Source: Neckera pumila
Taxonomy: Eukaryota > Streptophyta > Bryopsida > Hypnales > Neckeraceae
Assembly (NCBI GenBank): GCA_963969595.1
Contig: OZ018416.1
Location: 932,501 to 996,500 of the forward strand
DNA: 64,000 nt
Reading direction: 5' to 3'
Both the position numbers and the translations under genes were made by a program. Positions 48,556-60,800 of this stretch are shown piece by piece (the stretch's first letter is position 1; each line of letters opens with the position of its first letter). The notes beneath the pieces were generated by a model that did not search any database, was not told the DNA's origin, and saw only the letters and a program-made list of their open reading frames with translations.

Positions 48556-48921
48556 GTAATTGAAAGAAAGCCATGACTATCACTTTTGCATGCAATGAAG
48601 AAAATGTCCCAACTTTCAAGAGTATTTGAAGGTTGCCAAAAGTTAGGAAAACTATTTAATAATTGCCAAATAACTTATTAATAAAAAATGAACTACCGAA
48701 CTAATATTCTTAATTTTAAATAATGATTTGGCAAAAAAGTATCAAAGATGACTTCAAGCTATAGTATTGTAATTAATATGTTGGTGAATTAATATAATTA
48801 GTTTAAATATATTAAGGAGTTTAAATCATATAAGGATGGAAATAATGAGATTATTGAATGGATTCTACTATAGCATTTGGAAAGAGATAGAGATGGATAT
48901 ACTCTAAGTTTGAGCTTTATA

Positions 48922-49580
48922 CTCCCTCTATCCCAAAATGATCTTTTTCTTAGACAAAATGCTCCAGGTTAAGCTTGAAAATAATAATTTTTCAAATATT
49001 TTTGAGCTGTAAATAGAATTTGATGCAATCATATTATCATGAAACTTTGAGTTCTAAAGCTCTTTCCAAAGTGTAGTTTCTAAGTAGTCAAAAGTGGTAT
49101 TTTAATCTTTTTTAAGGAGCACTGGTGGCCACTCATTGTTACCTAGAATCACTAACTGTGATACTTAGCATAGTGCTCTTTTCCTCAACCATGTATGGCC
49201 TAGGAAGGAGATCGACCTGTAGCATCCTAGTTGGCCAGTTGTACGCTTGATTAGTTGTCAATGCAATTCCCTTAATGTGTGCATGTTTCCCTGACATGTC
49301 TGCTTGTTTTTCTAACTACGTCCTAACAATGTCAGCAAGAACTATCTATCACAAATCTGCTTTTTGTGATGAAATCATGGTAATCTATTAAGTTCTAACT
49401 TGTAGCCTGTGTATGGCAACTTATTCTATACATTTAGACATTCTATTTATTCAAATTTCGTCCCATTGTTTGGGGAACTACCACCGCCTCTGTCTTCCAG
49501 TGTTATGCTAAACAAACAGAAGAGCATTTGGGGACAAAAAATTAAGGGAATAGAAAGATCGTTTTGGGACAAAGGGAGTG
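48922..49580. mobile_element. Stowaway/mariner-like element, second copy
   Basis: Its ends CTCCCTCTATCCCAAAATGA and TCGTTTTGGGACAAAGGGAG match those at 36,460-37,022 and are flanked by TA (48,920-21 and 49,581-82). The interior, about 660 bp, is GC-richer than its surroundings and not obviously the same as the first copy. No transposase frame is seen. Confidence 0.7.
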
Positions 49581-49582
49581 TA

Positions 49583-52500
49583 TGACAGTAAATGCAATGG
49601 GATAATTGTGCTTGGATTGAAATTAAAACTTAGTGCTCCATCAAGTTTGCAGATGTCTTTTTGTAGAAATAGGATAATTTGTAATCTCTTAAAAACTACC
49701 CAATAGTAAAATAAATTTGTTCCTAGGGAGAAATTCAAATATGGATTTACCAACTAGTAGATAATCACAACCGGGAAAGCACAACTTAGGATTTTTAAAC
49801 TTCAATTCTCACCAACCTTGTCTAATTTTGAATCTACTCTTCACTCTTAAATAGCCACAAGGGTTAGAATCTTTGTATCTCTTAATTTGGAATCTTCCTA
49901 ATTCGGCTTTTAATCTGAATCTGCATTTTCTTTACTTCAATCACTATTTTTTCCTCTACAGCATCATTGGTACACATCACATCCAATCTAGGCTTTTGAT
50001 CTTCTAGAAGTGCAGGCTTAATTGGCATAGTTTTTCTTCTTACAAAACTCGCATTCACTCTTTATCAACTTGGCTTTTGATTCACTCATTTTCACTCATA
50101 CAACAGGTACACATTTCTACTCCAAATTGGTATCACTTCTGACTAATTTCCACTCAATATCTGCACTAAGCTTCCTAATACCACTCAAAAATTTCTTCTT
50201 CAAATTCCTATTTGGTTCACACTTATTTCTATTTACTCACCTCACATCACTTGCATACAATATCTTGCCATCTCAAACTTCCAATTCGGAGTGATTTACC
50301 AATCCGTTGAATTACTCAATACAAAACTTTCTCAACATGTACATCAACATACAATTATATTCATACACATAACAACTGACTTTTATCAAAGACTTTATCC
50401 ACAGGCTCAAATTCCGACTTGGATAATTGACAATAATTAATCAAACACTTCAAAAAACATCTCAAATACACAACATATTCTAATAATACATCTAAATTCC
50501 AATTTGGAATTTTAACTTACTCGACCAACTGGACTACAACGACACCAAACAATCCATACAACAAACTTATTCACTTTAATTACTCCAATTTGGCATATAG
50601 ACCAAACATGACATAATCACAATTCAATCATATAAATTCATACACACAAAGCTTTTATAATTCAACACAAAGTACATCAATCACAATCAATTAATTCACA
50701 ATTTCCAAATATATAAATTCATATACTCAACCAATTTAGGCAACTTAACTCCAACTTGCATTAATCACAACAAAAATTACACAAAATAGCCTATTCAAAA
50801 GGCTGGACTTGCACTAGCATCTCTTGGCAATGGGTGCCAACAATGAGCAACCAAATGCATCTAAATACCAATTGGGCACCCATTCAATCCCAATCGGTAA
50901 CAAGACTTGACACCTCTTAGCATCCCATTTACATGACTCCCTAATTGAAATGCATTACTATTACTTACTACGACTTTGGCTCAAAAAGATCAATTAGACT
51001 CTGAATTGGCACACCACTACACATCCAATTGGCTAATTACTCCATTTACACTTCAAAAATACCAATTGGACATTGACAAAATAACCATTAGAATTCTACA
51101 CGTTCTACATTATTTTTTTATACATTTCTCTTATCACTAATCAAATTTTGGGAGGTAATTGAACTTTTGAGTTAGCTAGAGTACAATATTGCAAATTGTA
51201 GAATTGCTTTTGCTCCCTTATGTTGCAATGCATATGCAGCAAGTCGTCCAAATATATTCAGAAACCAAACCTCCAAGGCTTGAATGCTAATATTCTTGTG
51301 ATAGAGTACTATCACCAAATATACTACACAAAAATTTGTATAAAGTATAATTGACAATAAATATCAAATTGTCAAGCATTGTGAAGATCAATGTATTTAT
51401 TAAGTAATATATTTAGTTAGATTAATACTTTTACCTCTACTTCAAATTTTATCAATAACATATAAACAAACTTATAAGATATTTTATGTATGGTTATTTG
51501 CAACTAGTTTGTGCCACATTGCCACTTGGATAAAATCGCATTAAAAAGATTCCAAAATGGATCAATCAATGTCAATTTGCATTAATTTTTTATTTTATTT
51601 TATTTATCTAAATTTAATCCACTAAACTTTATCTAAATTTAATCCACTAAATTTAATCTAAATTTAATCCATTAATTTAATTAAGATACAATTGTTTTAG
51701 GCCCTTTCTACTAGTATTTCACCATAGGTTAATACTAGCATCATGCTTTTCACAAAAAAATGTAATTTCTTTACAAAAGTTCCTACTAAAGTTTGAATAT
51801 TAGCCTGCCAACTCTTACAATGGTAGAATTAGCGACTATTACCTACTAATTATCAATGTGATTGATTCCAAAAAAATTATTTAAATACATAAACCTATGA
51901 TAGAATAAAAAAGAGAATTTCTACTATAATTAAAAAACTTTTATATTTGTATAATATTCAAAAGTAAAAATATTTGAAAATTCTTTTTAATGTAAAGATC
52001 AATATAAATGTTGGTAATTTCAAAATTTTATATTTATATATATATATAATTCATATTGAGGGACCTATATAGATTACTTTAGAAATTGGTTGTATTAAAA
52101 TTTGTTATTTGAATAAATCAACAATTTATTATCAATTAATTCATTTAAAAAAAAATTTACTATGTCATATGCAAGATATGACACTACAAACAATGTATAA
52201 TATTCTAGTTTGCTATTGAATCAAATATATGGAATTAGAACATACCAATTGTAATAGTAGAAATGCTGGAGCAAACCATCTAAACCATGCATTTATAATG
52301 CAATTTGGCTATTTTCAAAATAGGATTAATAATGAACCACACATGGAATTATTTCTAAGATATTCTAATATTGACCTACAAAACTAAAATTGTGTCTTAG
52401 TTTTAGCTTCACTATTAAAAAACAATGAACTGAGATCTTCTTGATGATAGCAAATAGATTGAAGGATGCAAAGTGTGCCACTACGGCAAAATCCCAAAGG

Positions 52501-52672
52501 TTGTGAAATTTTGAAAAAAATCAATTTTATTTTATTGAACCTCAATTTTCACTTTGTTATAAATTATTTGATAGTTGTTTGTCAATACTTCTACAAAGTT
52601 GTAGTAATCTATTGTGTATCAAAGTTTAATGTTGTGTATATTTTCTTGTTTTCACCAAAGTAATCAAAAACA
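49583..52672. other. Very AT-rich spacer, no gene seen
   Basis: Long A/T-rich tracts, with many short CAATT and ACACAA repeats. A short duplication TAAATTTAATCCACTAAA recurs three times near 51,610-51,680. No coding frame or RNA gene found. Confidence 0.5.
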
Positions 52673-53085
52673 TTTTAAAAAGAGATTCAAACTTAGAATT
52701 TGATAAGTTTTTACCCCATGTTGTTGTCTAATACTATGAAGCCAAATATTTTGGATCATTATAGAAGTCATCTAGTCCTAAGAAAAGTCATTGGGTCCTT
52801 TGGGATACTATCGGATCCTTCTTAATCAAGATTGTTTTAAAAAGATATTCAAACCTATAACCTATCGGGTTTCATCCCATGTTGTCTAAGACTATGAAAT
52901 CAAATGTCTTGGATTGTTATAGAAGTCATCTAGTCCTAAGGGAAGTCATCGGGTCCTTTGGGATATTATTGGATCCTTCTTAATCAAGATTGTTTTATAA
53001 AGAGATTCAGACTTAGAACCTATCAGGTTTCACCCCATATTGTTGTCTAACACTATAAAACCAAATCGTTTTGGATCCTTCAAGA
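52673..53085. repeat. Tandem repeat, about 160-bp unit, 2.6 copies
   Basis: Units begin at 52,673, 52,835 and 52,993, each with TTTTAAAAAGAGATTC then CCCATGTTGTTGTCTAA then AAGTCATCTAGTCCTAAG and GGATCCTTCTTAATCAAG. Units are diverged by a few percent. Satellite-like in period (a nucleosome-scale unit), but very short as an array. Confidence 0.8.
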
Positions 53086-53300
53086 TGTCATTGGATCCTT
53101 CAAGAAGTCATCTAGTCCTACAAAAAGTCAACATGTCCTATGGAAAGTCATCAAGGTCCTAAAGAAAGTGAGGTTCTACGGAAAGTTCAATGGGTCCTTT
53201 GGGATATCATCGAATCCTTCACGATGTCATCAAATCCTTCAAGAAATCTCATCATATCCTACAAAATCTCATCATATGCTATCAAATCCCATCAGATTTT
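53086..53300. repeat. Degenerate short tandem repeat, about 18-19 bp
   Basis: Repeated motifs of the form GGATCCTTCAAGAAGTCAT and CTCATCATATCCTACAAAAT run directly on from the 160-bp array. The same words (AAGTCATC, GTCCT) occur inside the larger unit, so the larger unit may have grown from these. Confidence 0.6.
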
Positions 53301-54099
53301 TGTTATTTCTACTAATTTTATGAAATGGTGTTTAAAATTATTTAATACAAAAGTTATTATCAATCTAAGGTAGCTTGACCTATGTTGATTAGTAGCCTAA
53401 AAAATGTTGATAATAATTTCCATTTAAAATATCATATATATAAATTAAGGTCCAAAACTAAAATTTGTATTCATTAAAGTGATGAAGTTCCTTACAAAGT
53501 GTTTAGAATTTGTCACTAAATTTTTTATAGTCTTATCACATTTATGTTTTTTTGGATTGTTGCTTCAAATCCTTCAATGAAATAACAATATACTTTTAGT
53601 GATGAAAAAATTTCGAGAGGCCTTTGATTGTCTATATTTATTATTTTTATTATTTTAAAGATGAAAATCCTTTAAAACTTTCCAAAAATCACATAAAAAG
53701 GTGGTGATGCCAAAAAAGTTCCATTTAGTACTTGGTGATTTCAAATCAATTTGTAGTGGACATCACTAAAATTGCTTTTAAGTTAATTATTTAATGTACT
53801 CAAGTGGTAAAGTTCTACAAAAAAATTCCCCTCATTCCAAAGTTTTTTACAAATCAATGTTCAAAACTTTTATGAAACTTGTTTTTAGTACATCTAAACC
53901 TCATGTTTTTGTCCCTTGAGCACTTTTGTAGAATTCTTTGAAGTTTTTAAGGAAATTTATCATTGATGTGGAAGGATAAAAAGTTCTTTGAATACTATTC
54001 AAATAAACATTCATTGTGTAGATCTTTTGAACTAAACAAAAACTAGTACCACGTAGAATCATCTTATTGATTACGTAGAAATAAACAAGATCTGAAAAA

Positions 54100-54525
54100 A
54101 TGATGAACTTTATTCAATCTCAAATCTATTTCTACTTAAACAATTTTTGAATGAATGAAAATCAAGTGTTTTGTTTCTGAAATGTTTTTCTTTGACTCTC
54201 AATTCAAATATTAAAAAATATTTTACATTGAAGTCCATGGTGCAAAAAAATTCCACAAATGGCAATCAAATTCATCTGAAATTGCAAACTAGCATTCAAA
54301 TTCATTTTTGTTTCCAACTTTGGATGCTAATATCTTTCAATCTGTATAGTCAAACTTCATGAAAATTTTACCACATGATCTATAACAAGTGAATTACAAG
54401 ATCCTATATTTAGATTCTAAGAATTTTTTTTATTTTTTTGGTTTCTTAGATGATTGCAGCAGACATGGCAATTTTGAGTCATTTTCAAGCCAAAAAATGC
54501 CTTGTTCCCATTAAGGGTTTAATAG
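54100..54525. repeat. TTAACCCC repeat family, subfamily II, partial copy 3
   Basis: It matches 24,590-24,970 at roughly 80 percent by eye (GACTCTCAATTCAAAT, GGATGCTAATATCTTTCAATC, CAAGATCCTATA) and ends in a CCCATTAAGGGTTTAA terminus. The left end is lost. Confidence 0.6.
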
Positions 54526-55172
54526 AATTTCTCTCTCTACATATATTCTATTTATTTTCAAGAACTCAATGCCATAGTTATAGGAACGTTAACAAAGTGA
54601 TAAGTTTCTTATTCTAAGATTTGCATGTGGCCTATTTGACCCATTCAAAGATTTATATTTTGAGATACTGATGTGACATTTTTTCCAATAATTCAACATC
54701 TACAACATTAATTTATTTGTTTTCAAACTCTCTCAAAATAATTTCCAGAACAAATTCAAAAGTTTGTTTTTTAATTTAATTTTTATATACCCCAATGTTG
54801 GGGCCCGGAATCAAAGGTTTTGTATTAGTTTTGAGGATTGAAAACTGCGTAGAAAGTATGATGTATATTTCTCTTGTCGTTCCTAGCCAATTGTGCAAAG
54901 TTGGAACTAGTCCTAGTGTTCTTGTTTAACTTGCTAATGAAGCAAGTGGGGCACTCACTCAAAGCTTGGGTAGTTGGACTTGGTTCTAGTGAGCTTGCCA
55001 TTGTGTGTGCTTTAGTTCATTACCAACGTCCATATTTGTACTTTTCACAATTCTAATGGTATAAAAAGAGGGGCTGCGTTATGAGTTATTGCTTTTTTGA
55101 CTATTTAATGGAATGGTGACAAATCTGCCTTGAAAACTGGACTTGGCATTATGGTTCAAGAGCATTAAAGTC

Positions 55173-55301
55173 AGGTATGTGCACCTAAAAGTGGCATTCT
55201 CCTAATTGTGACACCTATCTTATGATTTCAAGCATGGAATCTTGAACAATTGTAGATAGGTGTCGCAATAAGGAGAGTATCTTTTTAGATGCACATACCT
55301 T
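55173..55301. repeat. Imperfect hairpin, 48-bp arms (miRNA-precursor-like or MITE)
   Basis: The arm at 55,173-55,220 (AGGTATGTGCACCTAAAAG, then CTCCTAATTGTGACACCTATCT in part) pairs with 55,254-55,301 (AGATAGGTGTCGCAATAAGG...GATGCACATACCTT, in part) across a loop of about 33 bp. Scattered mismatches resemble a plant microRNA foldback, but age-related decay of a MITE would look the same. Confidence 0.55.
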
Positions 55302-55726
55302 ACTTGTTGACAAGTTTTGCATAATATATACCAAATCTAATAGGGCCCGTCAGTTGGGATTTTTTGGTTGTGCCTGACGAAAGAGCACAACCAAGGCTTT
55401 GCATCAATGGAAGCTATTTGAAAGGAAGTTGGAATAGGATCACATTGAGAACATAACATTGTTTACCAATGAAGTAGGCGGGTGAGGCAAGAGGCTCCTT
55501 TTGCATCCTTGAAAAGGGAACCCCTAGTATAATAAACAAATAATCTTATCGATGACTCCTTAGCCACCTCCAATTGTTGAATCAATAATTGATAAGATCC
55601 TCCTAGGCATCTTGAAAAGTATAGTACCTTTTAAGTATAGGGTGGACCATTGCCTTGTTATACAATATTTTGAAAGTGAGCTCGTTCTATAGAGACAAAG
55701 TCATTATGGTGTAGATAATTGTTTAA

Positions 55727-56250
55727 CCTCTAAAGGACCAAACATCCAAATTTTAAACAAATAATGAATGCAAATATGTCCTGAATGTACACCATTTTTG
55801 TTGTTTTTTCATCCATCTAAACATTTGTAGATTTTTGTGTATTAGCTCTCTAATGTTTGTATGGTATAGATTTTCTGCAACTTTGTTATGCAAATCTTCT
55901 ATTGTTTAAGGCAAAAAATGTGTTTGACCTCAAAAACTAACCTTTTTTTCATTTAGAAAATGACCCTTTGAATAAGGAATTATATAAATATATATGTTTC
56001 TTAAAATATCGTAATTTGAATGTAAAATTTTGAATTCAAAGAAAAAAATCTTGTAAAATTACAAATACTCAATTTTTTATTGCTAATCTTAGAAATAATT
56101 TCTAATATTTCATTTAAAACTTCATTGAAAAATATTCATCATTGTAGCAATTGATTTCACCATATGGATATGATCTATGGATAAAATTTTATAACTTTTG
56201 TTTGAAAATCATCATTGAACTATAATTCTAAATTGTATTTTATAATACGT
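55727..56250. repeat. TTAACC(C/T)CTAAAGGACCAAAC-type repeat remnant
   Basis: It begins TTTAACCTCTAAAGGACCAAAC. A related diverged stretch starts near 57,882 (ATTCAAATTTTGAACAAT...ATGAATGAAAACA, in part). Both are AT-rich and non-coding, and right ends are not defined. Confidence 0.5.
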
Positions 56251-56403
56251 CACTACAAAAAAAGAGGGATATAAGTGACTTATCCACAATGACTACATCG
56301 ACAAGAATGACTGCAAAATGACTATAGAATGACTATTTTACAGTCATTCTTGTTGGTGTAGTCACTGTGAACAAGTCATTTATACCCCTCTTTTTTTATA
56401 GTG
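56251..56403. mobile_element. CACTA-type MITE, 153 bp, with 3-bp target duplication
   Basis: Ends CACTACAAAAAAAGAGGG and CCCTCTTTTTTTATAGTG, flanked by CGT on both sides (56,248-50 and 56,404-06). CACTA ends and a 3-bp duplication define the CACTA (En/Spm) superfamily. The interior is itself a foldback with repeated AATGACT units, and the subterminal AGTGACTTATCC mirrors AACAAGTCATTTAT loosely. No coding capacity. Confidence 0.85.
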
Positions 56404-56435
56404 CGTCTCTACAATTTTAGAAATTTGCCTATCCT

Positions 56436-57250
56436 TAACTCCTAAAGTCCCATTTTTCCTACAAGGGACAAAATGGATTTTGGGTAGGTTTCTACCGGGT
56501 AGGCTTTTATAATCTCGATTTTATATTGATTCAAAAAAAATATTTAAGATAGAAAAATACACAAGCCTCTTAGAAATATGCTTGTAGAAATATTTCAATC
56601 AATATCCATGAGCAAAAGTTAATCCAATTTTAAGCAAAAAATTCAAAATGCAATGAATAAAAAGAAATCAACAAAAATTGTAAATTAAAAATTTGATTTT
56701 TCTATCTTATAGATTATATTTTTGTCTGCATAAAAAGCTTTGAGTCATTCCATTTGGATTAGTGATATGAAAGTTATGGAGCATGTCAATTTGCAAGCAG
56801 TCTTAACAAATTTAAAAAAATATCATACTACATTTTTTTTTAACTCAATTTTCAAAATTTTCAAAAAAAAGTCCATAAGGTTTTATTGTTCAAAAAATAT
56901 TACAGTTAGAATTAATATGTTTCAATTCCATCTTAGAGCAATTAATGAGTCAGCCTTTTTTTCAATCATTTACCTACTCCTATTTAATAATTTCTTAAAA
57001 AATGCAACTCAAGTTTTAAAATAATATTTGTCTTAGATTTTTAACTCAATTTTTCAATATAAAAAAATTTTAACTTTAAAATTTACAATGCAAAATTTTC
57101 AAGTTAATTCCTATAGGACTAGGCATTTTCAAAATTCAATTGTACATATCTGTACTAGACTACTATAGAAATGTGTGGAGAAAATTTCAAAAACTTGGAT
57201 TGCACAAATCAAAAAATTATAATGTTTGAAGTTTGATAAAAAGAAAAATT
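56436..57250. repeat. TTAACCCC repeat family, subfamily II, copy 4
   Basis: It starts CTTAACTCCTAAAGTCCC, then AAAATGGATTTTGGGTAGG, as in the copy at 36,202. Its middle (GAGTCATTCCATTTGGATTAGT, in part) matches 24,350-24,400 and 37,050-37,080. Diverged, non-coding. Confidence 0.5.
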
Positions 57251-57899
57251 TTAATCTTGCTTGACAGGGCCAACAAACTTTAATTCCTCCTAAAGTGATC
57301 TTTTTACATTAAATATGGATTATCTTTTTACATTTTCATCTTGTGTCATGTAAATTACATACTTGCCAAATTTCAGAGTGATTGATGAAATTTTGCACAT
57401 ATTGCCCAAAGCTATTTGCACTTTCCAAACAATTTAGGGTAGCGTAAGTTTTGATCCTAGCACTTGATCTAAAAAAAGTTATTAGATTCTCACAAAGGGG
57501 GTACATATTCATACCTTGTATTAAATATTTGCATCTACCCATGAGTGATCCATTAGTAATGACTTTATATGCACCTATCCAAAATTACATATGTACATTC
57601 AACAAGTCATTTTGTCCTTTAGTCGTCAAAAAATTCAAAGCTTTAGAATAGAGTCACACTAGGTGCAAAAGATCCTTATTTTTTTTGGCAAATAACTTGT
57701 AGTCTTTATAATCAAAGTTTTTGAGAATTTCTTAAATGCATTTTAAAACTAGTCTAAGACAAGATTGCATAGTAGAATAAAAATAAATAAAACTTAGTTT
57801 TTTTTGCCTTAAGCAATGGAAATGGAAGTTTTGAATGGTTTTTGATGTAAAATAAGCCTTGGAACTTTAAAGTGTTTTAGGTGTTAATCCATTAGGAAC

Positions 57900-60800
57900 A
57901 AGCATTCAAATTTTGAACAATCATGAATGAAAACACATGCCAAGCGCATAAAAATGAATTTTTTCATTTATCATTTTTTTCAAGATTTTTGTGTTAATTC
58001 TTTATATTTCTATGTTATAGATTTTGAAGACTTTGCTTGGCAACGGGCTCTGCAACTATTTTTTGATTCAAAGGTTATTAATAGGTCTAATTTCAAAAAG
58101 TAATTTCAATTCAAAAAATGATCTTTTATAATCAACCTAAATAAAAAGTGAAATAAACATCTTAAGAAATCATTATAATTAGAATTTAGCATTTTTCATT
58201 CAAACAATAAAACTTTTGTCAAAATTATAAATATTCAATCTACAATTGATTTTAGAGGGAATTTTCAATTTTTAGCTTCAAATTCTATTCTAAAATATTG
58301 ATTAATACAATAGTTGATCAAACTATATAGCTATGATCCATGGATCATATTTTACAATTATTGCTTGAGAGTCATCATTAAATTTGTAATTCTAACTTTC
58401 AGAATTTGAAATACCCTAGCTTTGAAGGAATTAAGGCATAAATATTAATATTGTCCATTTAGATTCATGTATATGAAGATTCAAACTTAAATTCAGAGAT
58501 TAGTTTATTACTTGTAAACAAATTTAAATCATAACTGTCGCCAACCTTTGGCAAAGTGTACCACTTGGTGGGTAGGATTTAAGATTGTTAGCTCCATATC
58601 TGCCCAGTTGGACCCTCTAGCATTATGTTCTCCTAGAACAAAGTCTTGTGGTATTTGGCAAAGTCCGTTGGGATGGGCTGCCACAATAGCAAATAAACTT
58701 ACTAAGCGGAAGTGTTCAACTTTATTAAACATAAAGATTGAACATATCACGTTTGATCATAAACACCAACAGTAATGGAACCTACTTGCTGATATGGAAA
58801 GGAAGTGTCGTCATTTCCTATGCGAATCATGGAGGAGGCGTCTTTTTGACGATTGCTATTGTTGATGCCAAAACTCGCCCAACTTCACTCTGTACCATAG
58901 ACATTACCATCTTTGTCAACTTCATCTCTGCAATGAACATGCGCAATGATGTTAGGATAGTATATGTAAGTGGAAAGTCCGTTAGAGAACTGCTTCACTA
59001 GTTAACTAAAGCTAGGTAAGCAAAACTATCTATGATTTTTGAACACCAAGAGCTCAAATAGAGAAATGAGAGTGCAAAGCCAGCTTGCATAAGTACACTA
59101 TACATAGCAAAGACAACAAAGATATAAATCACGGCGTCTTCAGAAGAGGTCCACAAAGCTATCAATGCTCAATTAGTAGCAATGAAGAAGAAAGTCAAGA
59201 GAAACTTGAGGGCTTGGAGAAGAAAAGAGTCCCAAAGAAATGACAGTAACAACCAATTCAGATTAGAGACAAGTTAGAGCAAATTAGAATTTAATGAAAC
59301 TTGCAAGTACAAATCCAATTGTTCAAAGGACTTCCAGACATACTCAACTATAGATGCACATACTTAGTCATGAGGTGATTGCATAGTTCAAGTGATGGAA
59401 CAATGGAAAACTTCTTTGGTGGTCAAGTTGGATGAGTTGGATAGGAGTTTATTTTCAAAAACTATCAAGATATAAAATCAAACATCTCTTATAGCATGGG
59501 AACGGTAGGGTGTAAGTTTTAGCAATATGTACATAAAAAAGCTTAACGCCAAGGGTCAATTATTTCAGCATGCTCATGTTACACAATAATTATGTTTGAT
59601 TGATGAATCATCTTGAAAAAAAACTCTAAGTGCTTCCAATCCCAATTTAATACAAACAACTACATCAATGGTTAGGGGGGCTTAAATCCCAATTGACATG
59701 AATAGTTCCATTGGTGATTAGGTGGCTTTAAATCCGAGTCAGATACGAATAGCTCTATTGGTGGTTAAGTAGTTCTATTTTTGGCACTATAGCTCCATTA
59801 GCAGTTAGGTGGTCCCAATCTGACACAAATAGTTATATCCGTCCATCATTGGTTAGATGGTTCCAATCTCACATGGAGAGCTCTATTAATGGCTAGGTGG
59901 TTCCATATTGACAGGAATAGCCATCCATTAGTATTTAGGTGATTCCATAATGACACGAATAGCCGTCCATCAATAGTTACTACAATAGACTTTATGCACT
60001 TAAGAAATATGCAAATGAAAAACTACAATTATTTGTACAAGACAGTAGGGAATTTGCATTATAACAGGTTTGATTGTATTATCAAGAAGAAAGTTAGAAA
60101 AATATAATTTAATCCACACTATTAAATTAATTATTTTATAAATAGTGTTACTTTCATAAAAGCATTATAGTGAAAACATTTTTAGGTTGGATAGAATCAT
60201 TTTGTGGCTCTGCTGCTGTCATTTATTTGAAATACTATAAGTCAATTGTATCATAGTAGAATTTTGGTATAAATAAAAAACAAACAAATCATTATTCATA
60301 AGTTAGTGACAATTTTTATTTTCAATTGCTATTCAATAGATTCAAAGATACCATCCACTAAGAAAGAATGACTGTATCATAGAAAATGTTTATGTCCTTT
60401 GGACTTGATTACCAAGTTTTATCTTAAGCCTTATTATTTGCTAACTAATATAAGAGTCTCAAACTTGGAGTATATAATAATATAATGTCCATTTTCAACT
60501 CTTTTTACAATGGTATTGTCTCTTCAACAATTTCATTTAGATATATTCATATGATTTATATATATTATATATCATACTACTAAAATCATAACGACCTCTA
60601 TAATATCACAATTCAATTTTGAATAATATTATAGAAATTCAATTGCTTTTGTAATAGCCATAGGATACTTTCTTCTATATATTATGTATTATTTTCATGA
60701 AATATTTGAAAATCAAATGGATACTTCTAAAAAAATTTCAAATAAACTTTTCAGACAACATAACTATAGATAAATTCCATGTCTTTTAAAATGTGATATA

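Noticed and set aside
58529..59001. Overlapping frames on both strands
   Set aside because: They overlap one another in different frames without any domain; likely chance in a less AT-rich patch.
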